DNA of 64,000 bases from positions 434,001 to 498,000 of the forward strand of contig JAVKCG010000053.1 in NCBI GenBank assembly GCA_040222875.1, in the 5' to 3' direction. This stretch comes from JAJCYL01 sp040222875. GTDB taxonomy: Bacteria > Bacteroidota > Bacteroidia > Cytophagales > Cyclobacteriaceae. The notes under the pieces were generated by a model. It did not search any database. It saw only the letters and a list, made by a program, of their open reading frames with translations, and was not told where the DNA came from. Positions within the stretch are counted from its first letter, which is position 1; each line of letters opens with the position of its first letter. Below, piece by piece: positions 35,755-43,799 of the stretch. A program made the position numbers and the translations under genes.

Positions 35755-36783
35755 ATGGAAATAGATTTCTTGCAACTAAAGCTGTTAGTTGATGATTCAC
35801 TAACCAAAACCCAAAAGGAACTTTTCGATTCTAACGTTAGTAAGTCAGGAAAAAGATATTCACTGAAGTTAAAGAAGAGCTTACCAGGCATTCCAAGAGC
35901 GTATAAAGCGATTATTTATCAAACAAAAGCAAATCAGGTTGCATTCTATGGGAAAAGGCTATATGACAAACTCAATTCAAGCAAGGAGTTCAATGGTATT
36001 ATATGCTCTACTACATGGTTATCGAAAAAAGAGGAAGATTTAGCAGCGAGGTTGGGTTTTTTAAATGTTAATACAAAATTGACACATATTGACACTGGGA
36101 AAAGGAATACGGTGCTTGTGTTGGATTCTATAGGTGAGGAATCAAGGAAAATCAAATTGATTAAGAAATGCATCTCAATTTATATAAATGATATTCTTCA
36201 ACAATATGTAGCAAACGGTGATATGACTGAGGTAGTGGAGCATTCAATTGAATCACTTCGAATGAAGTTTTCTTCGAAGTCTTATCGAGAATTCTTACAA
36301 GAAATGTCACGAGTTTATTGTCAATATTTAAACAAAATTGACTGGTCTGACCAATTTTATGTAAAGGCGATTAATAGGGGGAAAGTTCGATTCTTAACAC
36401 ATGCACACATTGACAATCTTGAGAGATCAAAATATCATGAGACTCATTTTATCTCAAAAGAAGCATTAACTCAACTCAATAATGGGGTTATAAAAGGATT
36501 GAGGTTTGAGCATGTGATACCAAAGACATCCATCATTCAACAACCACTTGAAGAATTGTCCAAAAAGGGTAAGCTTTCTGAAAAAAAAGTGTTTGACGCT
36601 TTACTCGATTATTGGTGGCTGGCTACAATCACTGAGCAGGAAGATAAAAAATTGAGTCAAAATGGATTTAGATCAAAGATGCCAGAGGGCTGGGGTGACA
36701 ATGTTTTAAGTCGCTATACTAAGTCTAAAATTAAACTCTTCTATAATCCGTACTTTACTTATGCCTCATGGAAATGTCATTGA
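35755..36783 (+). CDS. orphan protein with an HNH-like motif, next to tRNA-Ser
   Basis: A 342-residue cytoplasmic protein that I do not recognise. It is lysine-rich, has no signal or membrane helix, and is visibly AT-richer than neighbouring genes. Residues 250-256 read R-F-E-H-V-I-P, followed by a segment rich in W, E and D (W-W-L-A-T-I-T-E-Q-E-D) and later E-G-W-G-D-N-V and L-F-Y-N-P-Y-F. The E-H-V-I-P tract resembles the first histidine block of HNH nucleases (D/E-H-I/V-x-P). The second conserved block is not clear. Position immediately after a tRNA gene, composition and lack of operon context suggest horizontal acquisition, perhaps a defence nuclease or a fragment of an island. Confidence 0.6.
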   Translation: MEIDFLQLKLLVDDSLTKTQKELFDSNVSKSGKRYSLKLKKSLPGIPRAYKAIIYQTKANQVAFYGKRLYDKLNSSKEFNGIICSTTWLSKKEEDLAARLGFLNVNTKLTHIDTGKRNTVLVLDSIGEESRKIKLIKKCISIYINDILQQYVANGDMTEVVEHSIESLRMKFSSKSYREFLQEMSRVYCQYLNKIDWSDQFYVKAINRGKVRFLTHAHIDNLERSKYHETHFISKEALTQLNNGVIKGLRFEHVIPKTSIIQQPLEELSKKGKLSEKKVFDALLDYWWLATITEQEDKKLSQNGFRSKMPEGWGDNVLSRYTKSKIKLFYNPYFTYASWKCH

Positions 36784-36926
36784 CTTTTTTTATTGTCTAA
36801 CACATTAGTTGCATTTCTATTGACCTCAATCGTTTGCGATAAAAAAACCACTCCTTCCCCTCCAATTTTTCCATCACATGGCATTAGATTGAAAGATTAT
36901 CAACAATCATTAGACCTAAACAACAA

Positions 36927-38294
36927 ATGAAGTTTTCAGTTTTTGTTCTTGCGTTAACTGTTGTTTTAAGCAGTTGCTCACCTCAACCAAACCCTAAGTC
37001 AGACCCGAAACCAAACCCACCGCAAAATGCGCTATCGTTTCCGGAAAAGGCCGCCCCACTGACCATCTACGAGGTCAATATTAGACAGCATACGGCAGAG
37101 GGAACGTTCAATGCTTTCATAGAAGATTTGCCAAACCTGCAAGAATTAGGTGTGGGCATACTATGGATAATGCCCATTCAGAAAATCGGAGAAAAAGAAA
37201 GAAAAGGCCCATTGGGCAGCTACTATGCTGTGGCGGATTACAAGGAGGTGAACCAAGAGTTCGGCACATCAGAAGACTTTCAGCGCCTAGTGGATTCAGC
37301 ACATGAAATGGGGATGTATGTAATCCTTGATTGGGTGCCAAACCACACAGCCTGGGATCACCCCTGGATTACAAGCAATCCGGAATATTATACCCAAAAT
37401 GAAAAAGGCGAAATAATCTATGAGGCGGATTGGACCGACATTGCCCTGCTTGACCACACCAACCCAGACACTCGAAAAGCCATGATTGCAGACATGAAAT
37501 TTTGGGTGGATGAATATGGCATTGATGGCTTTAGACAAGACCATGCAGGCCATGAAATCCCACTTTATTTCTGGGAGGAAGCTACGGAAGCTGTTGATCC
37601 AGAAGATGAGTTACTGTGGCTTGCAGAATGGGATGGAGCAAGAATGCATTTGGAGTTTGATGCCACATATGCATGGGAATTATTACACATTTCAAATGAA
37701 GTGGCGAAAGGTGAAAAAACTGCACAGGAAATGGCGGAATGGATTGATAAAGACATTAAAGAATATGGCCGCAAAGCACTGCGTATGACCATGATTACCA
37801 ACCACGATGAAAACGCCTGGACAGGGACGGTTTTTGAAAGATATGGGGAGGGGCATCAGGCATTTGTTACATTTATTTTCACTGCATATGGCATACCGAT
37901 GATCTACAGCGGACAAGAAGTCGGCCTTGACAAAAGGTTGAAATTCTTTGAAAAAGACACCATCGATTGGAGTGACCCACTAGAGTTAAGGCCGTTTTAC
38001 AAAAAACTGGTTCAATTGAAAAGAGACAATCCTGCACTTTGGGCCGGTGAGTTCGGGGCTATGCCAGAATGGATCGGTGACAATGAAAACGTAATTGCTT
38101 TTAAGCGATCACAAAATGATAATACAGTTATCGGCCTGATAAACTTAACTAGAGATGAACAGCAGGTTACGATTGATGATGCCTCAATTAATGGAACCCA
38201 GAAGGACTATTTTACTGGAGAAAGTGTTGAGATCAATTCACAGACTGCCCTGGATCTTGAGCCATGGCAATTTTTGATTTTTGTTAAAGGTTAA
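36927..38294 (+). CDS. GH13 alpha-amylase family lipoprotein
   Basis: A 455-residue glycoside hydrolase family 13 protein. Lipobox L-S-S-C gives Cys17, followed by a P/K/N-rich linker. The (beta/alpha)8 barrel carries D-W-V-P-N-H at 135-140, the nucleophile Asp205 in G-F-R-Q-D, the acid/base Glu234 in L-A-E-W and the transition-state Asp294 in T-N-H-D-E. A short beta domain closes the chain. All three catalytic carboxylates are present, so it should be active on alpha-glucans or related oligosaccharides in the periplasm or at the surface. No susCD pair is adjacent. Confidence 0.92.
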   Translation: MKFSVFVLALTVVLSSCSPQPNPKSDPKPNPPQNALSFPEKAAPLTIYEVNIRQHTAEGTFNAFIEDLPNLQELGVGILWIMPIQKIGEKERKGPLGSYYAVADYKEVNQEFGTSEDFQRLVDSAHEMGMYVILDWVPNHTAWDHPWITSNPEYYTQNEKGEIIYEADWTDIALLDHTNPDTRKAMIADMKFWVDEYGIDGFRQDHAGHEIPLYFWEEATEAVDPEDELLWLAEWDGARMHLEFDATYAWELLHISNEVAKGEKTAQEMAEWIDKDIKEYGRKALRMTMITNHDENAWTGTVFERYGEGHQAFVTFIFTAYGIPMIYSGQEVGLDKRLKFFEKDTIDWSDPLELRPFYKKLVQLKRDNPALWAGEFGAMPEWIGDNENVIAFKRSQNDNTVIGLINLTRDEQQVTIDDASINGTQKDYFTGESVEINSQTALDLEPWQFLIFVKG

Positions 38295-38336
38295 GAGTTT
38301 TCAATCAATTATTATAACAGGTTTGAGGCCGAGAAA

Positions 38337-38470
38337 TGTGAGCTCCTTTTTTCGGAGGAAATTCTGTCATTTGGGGCAGAATGACCGAAGAATCTGATTT
38401 GTTTGAAATAACGGACTCTTCGCTCCGTTCCAATTACTATCGGAACTGCGCTCTGAGAAAGGTGGTGGCT
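38337..38470 (+). repeat. palindromic repeat unit R1, left of the GIY-YIG gene
   Basis: Contains ATTCTG...CAGAATGACCGAAGAATCTGATT, a second inverted repeat GTTCC...GGAAC, and the tail CGCTCTGAGAAAGG. All of these recur in the same order and orientation in R2 and R3. Confidence 0.7.
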
Positions 38471-38535
38471 AAGGTGTAATTGTTGCATTTCCGACGTTAT
38501 TTGACTCTTATAGCTTCACCACTATTTTATCAGAT

Positions 38536-38829
38536 ATGGAAAGAGGTGGATCGGTTTACATTCTTACCAATAAGCATAATACGACACTTTATACTGGGTC
38601 GGCAGTTGATCTCTTAAGTAGAATTGATGAGCATAGGCAAAGGTTATATCAATCTTCGTTTACTGCGAGGTATAATCTATTTAAGCTTGTTTTTTACAAG
38701 AGTTTTACGAGAATCGAAGAAGCCAGGGAATTGGAAAGATATATAAAAGGAAAGTCCAGAAGCTGGAAAATAGATTTAATTACTTCTTCTAATTCCAAAT
38801 GGCTGGATTTATATGACAACCTTCAGTAG
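38536..38829 (+). CDS. single-domain GIY-YIG endonuclease
   Basis: A 97-residue GIY-YIG domain protein of the UPF0213/COG2827 kind. It shows V-Y-I-L (7-10), L-Y-T-G-S-A (18-23), the catalytic arginine in L-L-S-R-I-D-E-H (Arg29), the catalytic glutamate region E-L-E-R-Y-I-K-G (Glu67) and the C-terminal K-I-D-L-I. All expected active-site residues are there, with no additional DNA-binding domain. The gene lies between palindromic repeat units R1 and R2, and its last 20 codons recur in frame about 234 bases downstream. Members are often annotated as UvrC-like but act alone. A role on the flanking repeats is an inference. Confidence 0.88.
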   Translation: MERGGSVYILTNKHNTTLYTGSAVDLLSRIDEHRQRLYQSSFTARYNLFKLVFYKSFTRIEEARELERYIKGKSRSWKIDLITSSNSKWLDLYDNLQ

Positions 38830-38861
38830 ATGCTCTGGGCTACCAAAAAATCGTGGAAAGA

Positions 38862-38993
38862 GAGGGCCTTTTTCAGACGAAATTCTGCCCTTTTTGGGCA
38901 AGATGACCGAAGAATCTGATTGTTATAAGTAGACAGACTCATCGCTCAGTTCCGATTTCAATCGGAACAACGCTCTGAGAAAGGGGTTGGCTT
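38862..38993 (+). repeat. palindromic repeat unit R2, right of the GIY-YIG gene
   Basis: Same unit as R1. The inner inverted repeat is perfect here: GTTCCGATT/AATCGGAAC with a 2-base centre (38949-38968). The outer part has ATTCTGCC...GGGCAAGATGACCGAAGAATCTGATT and ends CGCTCTGAGAAAGG. Confidence 0.75.
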
Positions 38994-39001
38994 GGGAAGG
39001 A

Positions 39002-39063
39002 TAATAGATCGGATTAATTCCTTTAATTCCAAATGGCTGGATTTATATGACAACCTTCAGTAG
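39002..39063 (+). pseudogene. relic of a second GIY-YIG gene C-terminus
   Basis: Translates in frame as I-I-D-R-I-N-S-F-N-S-K-W-L-D-L-Y-D-N-L-Q-stop, matching the last 20 residues of the intact protein at 38536 with several amino-acid differences near its start. The following bases (TAGATGCTTTGGGCTACCAAAA and on) also match those after the intact gene. It is therefore the tail end of another repeat-plus-gene unit, whose 5' part has been replaced by R2. Confidence 0.7.
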
Positions 39064-39097
39064 ATGCTTTGGGCTACCAAAAAATCGAGGAAGTAAA

Positions 39098-39190
39098 TGC
39101 CTTTTTCAGAGGGAATTCTGCCATTTGGGGCAGAATGACCGAAGAATCTATTTAATTGATGTTTGTAGACTCTTCGCTCAATTCTGATTA
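39098..39190 (+). repeat. palindromic repeat unit R3, truncated
   Basis: Perfect 8-bp hairpin ATTCTGCC/GGCAGAAT (39115-39136) with a 6-base loop, then GACCGAAGAATCT and ACTCTTCGCTC as in R1 and R2. The tail module CGCTCTGAGAAAGG is missing. It ends just before the molybdenum hydroxylase stop. The whole 38830-39215 stretch is repeat-derived. Confidence 0.7.
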
Positions 39191-39215
39191 AGGTTTTAGC
39201 ACCATATTTTTTCAA

Positions 39216-41357
39216 TCACCCTAAAACCTCTCTCACCCGCTCCCTGGTAAATGGCATGTGATACAACCTTTTTCCTGTCAGCTTAGCGAAGGCATTAGCG
39301 ATTGCCCCACCAATGGCGGGAACACCTGCTTCACCGATTCCGGTTGGTGGTTCTTCAGAAGGGATAAACTTCACTTCCAAGACTTCAGGTGCTTCCGAAC
39401 ACCTTAAAATTTGGTAGTCATGAAAATTAGATTGCTGCACTTCACCATTTTTGAAAGTGATTCGTTCTTTGAGTGAGCTGCTAATGCCCATGATGATAGC
39501 TCCTTCAATTTGGGCTTTGGCATTGTTAGGCTGAACCACAATACCAGCATCAACAGCCATCCAAACTTTATGAACCCGAATCTCGCCCGAATCTTTAACT
39601 GAAACTTCACAAACACAAGCAGTTATCGAATCCCTTTCGCAAAAGCTCAAACCATAAGCCCTACCTGAGGCTGCTTTTCCAGGCCATTCAGACATTTTTT
39701 CAACAGTCTTTAAAACACCCAATGCCCTTGCGTTGGTAATGTGCTGACGTCTGAATTCCAAAGAATCAACTTTCAACTCAGCCGCGATTTCATCTATGAA
39801 TGCTTCTATTGCATATTTATTTGCCCCATGACCTTCAGCCCTCCATGACCTCAACCTGATACCGTGATCAAGTCGCTTTTCTGTAATAAATTGATTGGGA
39901 ATATCATAGAATGGCATTTCCGACCCTGTCGAAATCAACCCTCCACCAGCTCCGGTAACTTGATATTTCCAATTGATGATTTTGCTGTTTTTGTCAATGC
40001 CAGCTTCAATTCGTTGTAGCATTGCTGGCCTGAACATGCCCTGTTGCACATCATCTTCTCTAGACCAAATTACTTTTAACGGCTGATCGATTTGCTTGGC
40101 AATTTGGCAAGCTTCAATCAAATAATCTCTTGATGCCCTGCGACCAAAACCCCCACCGAGGTAGCATCTATTTAGCTTCACACCGGATTCCTCTAAACCT
40201 AAAGTTTTGGCAGCATCTCTTAGTGCAGAGTCTGGGGCTTGAGTACCCACCCAAATTTCAGCTGATTTTTTGTCGGATGACTGTGAAACAACGGCATTCA
40301 AAGGTTCCATCTGAGAATGGTAGATGTAATCATTGAAGAATTCCGCTTTGAAGGATTTTATAACGCCATTGGGGTTTACTTCTCCAGATCTGAATTTTTC
40401 CTTTGTTTCAACATCAGGATCGTCTAATATTTTGGGATAATCATCTATAAAATTTTCACTGTTAAAACTATCCGCTGGGGCCTCACTCCATGATATTTCT
40501 AGCTCATCTTTAGCAATCAACGCAATTTCAATACTGGTGGCAACCACTGCGACCGCATATTCAAGTTTGATAATCTTGATAACCCCGTTACGATTTAAGA
40601 CCTCCACTTCATTAGAAATATTCAAAGGTTTTGCACCATTGACCGGGGCATGTTTGATCGCACCGTAAACCATGTTTTCTAACTTTATATCCATGGAATA
40701 GAGAGCCAAACCATTCGATTTTTCAGGAATATCCCTTCGAAGGATTTCTGAACCAATAAGCTTGAAATCAGTCGGAGACTTGAGCTCATTAGGTGTCGCT
40801 TCTGGAACCGGATTTGGGACTGTTCCGAATTCAGCGATTTCTCCATAACTCACCCGCCTAGCTGATTTTGAATGGATTACAGAATTATTGGAAGTAGTGA
40901 GTTCTTCAATTGGCACTTCCCATTGTTGAGCCGCATTCCACTTTAATACTTTTTTAGCCTGAGCACCGGCAATTCTTAACCGATCAAAATATCCCGCAAC
41001 CGCAATGCTACCTACAATGCCCATCCAGGGACCCATGCCCCAAACATCGTGGCCATAAGTTGGCCGGTCAATGGGGCTGTCTTCGATAACAACTTTCGAC
41101 CAGTCGGCATCCATTTCCTCTGCCAGGATCACCGGAAGGGCCGTTGATGACCCTTGCCCCATTTCTGCCGCGGGGTTGTATATGATGATGGTGTCATCTG
41201 GCATCACCCTTACCCACGCATTAAACTTTAAAGGGTTCGTAGCCTTCTTTTTTGAATTGGCTATTGCAAACCCACCAACAGAAACAGCGAAAGTCAGGCC
41301 TCCGGTTAGGCCAACAAATTTTCTACGGCTGATTTTATTTCCAATCTTAATTTCCAT
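39216..41357 (-). CDS. molybdopterin-binding large subunit of an IorB-like hydroxylase
   Basis: A 713-residue protein of the xanthine dehydrogenase/aldehyde oxidase family, in the two-subunit isoquinoline 1-oxidoreductase-like branch. It has a twin-arginine signal (S-R-R-K-F at 10-14), so it is exported folded with cofactor. Moco-binding stretches are visible (E-M-G-Q-G-S near 65, L-G-G-G-F-G-R-R, then W-R-A-E-G-H-G-A-N) and the catalytic glutamate is Glu676 in G-I-G-E-A-G. Partner: the 2Fe-2S subunit immediately upstream, with an 11-base overlap. No FAD subunit is present, so electrons probably go to a membrane or periplasmic cytochrome. The substrate (aldehyde or N-heterocycle) is unknown. 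Confidence 0.92.
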   Translation of the reverse strand: MEIKIGNKISRRKFVGLTGGLTFAVSVGGFAIANSKKKATNPLKFNAWVRVMPDDTIIIYNPAAEMGQGSSTALPVILAEEMDADWSKVVIEDSPIDRPTYGHDVWGMGPWMGIVGSIAVAGYFDRLRIAGAQAKKVLKWNAAQQWEVPIEELTTSNNSVIHSKSARRVSYGEIAEFGTVPNPVPEATPNELKSPTDFKLIGSEILRRDIPEKSNGLALYSMDIKLENMVYGAIKHAPVNGAKPLNISNEVEVLNRNGVIKIIKLEYAVAVVATSIEIALIAKDELEISWSEAPADSFNSENFIDDYPKILDDPDVETKEKFRSGEVNPNGVIKSFKAEFFNDYIYHSQMEPLNAVVSQSSDKKSAEIWVGTQAPDSALRDAAKTLGLEESGVKLNRCYLGGGFGRRASRDYLIEACQIAKQIDQPLKVIWSREDDVQQGMFRPAMLQRIEAGIDKNSKIINWKYQVTGAGGGLISTGSEMPFYDIPNQFITEKRLDHGIRLRSWRAEGHGANKYAIEAFIDEIAAELKVDSLEFRRQHITNARALGVLKTVEKMSEWPGKAASGRAYGLSFCERDSITACVCEVSVKDSGEIRVHKVWMAVDAGIVVQPNNAKAQIEGAIIMGISSSLKERITFKNGEVQQSNFHDYQILRCSEAPEVLEVKFIPSEEPPTGIGEAGVPAIGGAIANAFAKLTGKRLYHMPFTRERVREVLG

Positions 41358-41814
41358 TTTGCTGATTATTTGAAGCCTTGGTAATGGCTTTGATTATGCG
41401 GTTGTAAGTGCCACATCTGCACAATACACCGTTCATGTGGTTGACAATTTGCTCCCTGGTTGGTTTTGGGTTTTTCTCAAGCAGAGATGCAGCCTGCATA
41501 ATTTGACCAGACTGGCAATAGCCGCATTGGGGTACCTGTTCCTCAACCCAGGCTTTTTGTAGAGGGTGATCATTATTAGCTGAAATTCCTTCTATTGTGG
41601 TCACCTCCTTATCTTCAACGGCAGAAAGCGGTGTAACACAAGATCTCACTGGGGTGCCGTTCAAATGAACGGTGCATGCCCCGCAAAGGGCTTTACCACA
41701 ACCGAATTTTGTTCCTGTAAGGCCCAGGTTCTCCCGAAGCACCCAGAGGAGTTTTTCATTGCCTGAGGCTTCAACTGTTGTGGCCTTGCCATTAAGATTA
41801 AATTTTAGCTCCAT
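41347..41814 (-). CDS. 2Fe-2S small subunit of the IorAB-like hydroxylase
   Basis: A 155-residue iron-sulfur protein. The plant-type cluster motif C-G-K-A-L-C-G-A-C gives Cys39, Cys44 and Cys47 with Cys59. The second helical domain binds another cluster through Cys97, Cys100, Cys132 and Cys134 (C-G-Y-C and C-R-C-G). It lacks a signal and should be carried out with the Tat-bearing large subunit. It precedes that subunit with an 11-base overlap, forming a two-gene operon. It transfers electrons from the Mo site. Confidence 0.93.
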   Translation of the reverse strand: MELKFNLNGKATTVEASGNEKLLWVLRENLGLTGTKFGCGKALCGACTVHLNGTPVRSCVTPLSAVEDKEVTTIEGISANNDHPLQKAWVEEQVPQCGYCQSGQIMQAASLLEKNPKPTREQIVNHMNGVLCRCGTYNRIIKAITKASNNQQNGN

Positions 41815-42041
41815 ATGTCGTTACTTGTTGACTACAGAGCTAACCCATTCAATTGGTAAGTAGCAGTGCTTTAATTAATTCATCAATTTGATTAAGTAAA
41901 GTATCAAGTGCAGCTTCTTCATTCTGAATCTTTTGAGATCGTTAAACCAATGAAGAATCTGATTGATGTAAGGTTGTATTTAATGCAAGATTTTGATAAT
42001 GCCAACAGTATGGCTTTGCACATTGTCCCCAATGGTATGTA

Positions 42042-42965
42042 CTATGCACCGTGTTTTGGTGACGTACTATTTATTCTTTCAATCAGTTCTTTTCCGAAAT
42101 CTGAACTTAAATCATCTAACAATCCAGAATAATGGCAGTAATACATTTTTCCAGTTTGTTCGCCTTCCCTAATCGCAATTACTCCATCGTCAAATTCTGC
42201 TAAATGGTAGTAGTTACCATCATCAAGCCCAGTAGCATAGATTTCCGAAACTCCCAAAATTCTGTATTGCTCAAATTCTAATCCTTCAGTTTGCTCAATT
42301 AATTCCAAATATCCGTCTGGAAGTTTTGAGTCAATTACTCTCCTGTAATTTCCGAGAAATTCTGAGCCGATTGGATGCCAAGAACCTTTGATTTTATCAA
42401 TCTCAGTAAGTTTGGACAGCCATCCTGTGAAGGCTGGAACTTCATTTAGTTTTTCCTTTTTTAAAAATGGTTGAGCAAAAGAGTATGGATCAGTATTGAT
42501 TTTCTTGTTGGTTACTTGAAAAGAATCAACCTTCATTATCGACTTGGGATTAGGTCTTATTTTCCAGCCCCAAAGTCTACCATCATAGTTGTCGAATTCA
42601 ACTGAATACTTTTCGTCATTTACTTTAAATCGAATCGTTGCAAGTTTGCTCTCGTCTCTTCTGTTATATCGAATTTCGTCCGATAGAGGATTGTCATTGT
42701 CTCCATAAAGTTCTATTGACATGCTCTTTTCCCAATATTGTCTCCATTTTCGTTTAGGTTCGAAATATGCAACTTGGTTTTTAAGCTTGTTAGCCATATC
42801 TGATTCGAAAAGGTCAAAAAGCTCTTTTAAAAGATTCTTTTCGAGTTGAGTAAATCTTTTGTTATTAAATTTTGGCCGTCTTCTATTTGCGGCAATGACA
42901 AGTCCCAGAAACATCAATCCGATTATTCCGCCAATTACTACCAATATTATTAGAAGAGTTTTCAT
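42042..42965 (-). CDS. membrane-anchored protein with a SUKH/SMI1-like C-terminus
   Basis: A 307-residue protein with one N-terminal transmembrane helix (about 4-26) followed by R-R-R-P-K and a long cytoplasmic part. Residues about 210-290 resemble the SMI1/KNR4 (SUKH) fold: L-P-D-G-Y-L-E-L-I-E-Q-T-E-G-L, then Y-Y-H-L-A-E-F-D-D-G-V-I-A-I and Y-Y-C-H-Y-S-G. SUKH proteins are often immunity partners for nuclease toxins. Only this single gene is present, without a visible toxin. AT-richer than its surroundings. Three CTTGTA-type repeats lie just upstream (42987-43029). Confidence 0.65.
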   Translation of the reverse strand: MKTLLIILVVIGGIIGLMFLGLVIAANRRRPKFNNKRFTQLEKNLLKELFDLFESDMANKLKNQVAYFEPKRKWRQYWEKSMSIELYGDNDNPLSDEIRYNRRDESKLATIRFKVNDEKYSVEFDNYDGRLWGWKIRPNPKSIMKVDSFQVTNKKINTDPYSFAQPFLKKEKLNEVPAFTGWLSKLTEIDKIKGSWHPIGSEFLGNYRRVIDSKLPDGYLELIEQTEGLEFEQYRILGVSEIYATGLDDGNYYHLAEFDDGVIAIREGEQTGKMYYCHYSGLLDDLSSDFGKELIERINSTSPKHGA

Positions 42966-42986
42966 TTTACTTTATACACCACAACG

Positions 42987-43029
42987 TACAAGTATATATA
43001 CAACTTGTATACATATCTGCCTTGTATAC
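42987..43029. promoter_or_regulatory. cluster of CTTGTA motifs before the SUKH-like gene
   Basis: TACAAG (42987-42992), CTTGTATAC (43004-43012) and CTTGTATAC (43021-43029): one inverted and two direct copies, the direct copies 17 bases apart, 22 to 64 bases before ATG 42965 on the minus strand. This could be a regulator binding array. Confidence 0.4.
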
Positions 43030-43055
43030 TCAAATCTCAATGGTTAATGCCATCA

Positions 43056-43170
43056 AACTATGTAGAGCCGATCAGTCGTTAGACTGATACTCTGCAACAT
43101 TCGAGGCTCATCCAAATATCAGACTCTTCGGTCGTCCTCCTAAGGTCGGACTTACTCAGAGAGGCGGCAC
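43056..43170 (-). repeat. degenerate distant copy of the GIY-YIG-associated repeat
   Basis: ATCAGACTCTTCGGTCGTCC at 43118-43137 matches the reverse complement of the R1/R2 core (GACCGAAGAATCTGAT) with a few changes, followed by a stretch with GGTCGGA and ACTCAGAG that echoes the CTCTGAG tail. The rest of the 297-base gap before the sigma factor shows nothing else clear. Confidence 0.4.
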
Positions 43171-43262
43171 TGGGAGGGCTGTCTTTCAGCAAAATTATTT
43201 ACCCCCAATACAACCATTTCAACTCGCTCATCCACTTTACTTTTGAATTCGAATTTAAATCG

Positions 43263-43799
43263 TTGAGCTACACAATAGATCCTTATGAATTGGAATTGGT
43301 GGAGGAGTGTCTCGCCAACAACAGGTCTATGCAAAAGTCGCTGTACGATAGGTACAAGGATGCCATGTACAGCACTTTGTGCCGTATGCTAAATGATGAA
43401 GATGATGCCGCTGATGCCCTCCAGGAGGCATTTATTCAAGTTTTCAAGAATCTCAAATCTTATCGGAAACAATCCTCATTAGGGGCATGGATTAAAACAA
43501 TCGTGGTAAGGGCCGGGTTGGCTAAGCAAAAAAAAAAGATGGTCTTTGAAGAAATAGATGAAGGGAAACAGGTGATTGAGCCAATAGTTTGGGATTCTAA
43601 TCTGACCGGAGAATACCTTGAGCAGGCCATCCATGAGTTACCCGAAGGGTACAAGAATGTGTTTTTGCTGGTGGAAGTAGAGGGGTACACCCACAAAGAG
43701 GCCGCTGAGATTGTGGGCATTTCAGAGGGCACCTCCAAATCGCAGCTGTATCACGCCAAAAAGGCCTTACAAAAAACTTTAAGCGAGTTGATGAACTGA
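43263..43799 (+). CDS. ECF-type RNA polymerase sigma factor
   Basis: A 178-residue sigma-70 family extracytoplasmic-function factor. Region 2 (about 20-85) has L-Y-D-R-Y-K-D-A-M-Y and E-D-D-A-A-D-A-L-Q-E-A-F-I-Q-V-F. Region 4 (about 118-172) has L-P-E-G-Y-K-N-V-F-L-L-V-E-V-E-G-Y and H-K-E-A-A-E-I-V-G-I-S-E-G-T-S-K-S-Q-L. The TTG start at 43263 includes the full N-terminal helix; the next ATG would remove 22 residues. Its stop overlaps the next start (TGATG), coupling it to a membrane anti-sigma-like protein. Confidence 0.92.
   Translation: MSYTIDPYELELVEECLANNRSMQKSLYDRYKDAMYSTLCRMLNDEDDAADALQEAFIQVFKNLKSYRKQSSLGAWIKTIVVRAGLAKQKKKMVFEEIDEGKQVIEPIVWDSNLTGEYLEQAIHELPEGYKNVFLLVEVEGYTHKEAAEIVGISEGTSKSQLYHAKKALQKTLSELMN

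Noticed and set aside
35603..36783. Integrated island bounded by a tRNA-Ser direct repeat
   Set aside because: No second copy of the tRNA 3' end was seen downstream of the AT-rich gene and there is no integrase in the window.
38316..39195. Possible CRISPR array
   Set aside because: The repeats are over 90 bases, contain internal palindromes, are few and irregularly spaced, and no cas genes are near.
41905..41970. Possible further copy of the GIY-YIG repeat before the hydroxylase operon
   Set aside because: Only GAAGAATCTGATT matches; the inverted repeats and flanking blocks are absent, so chance similarity is likely.
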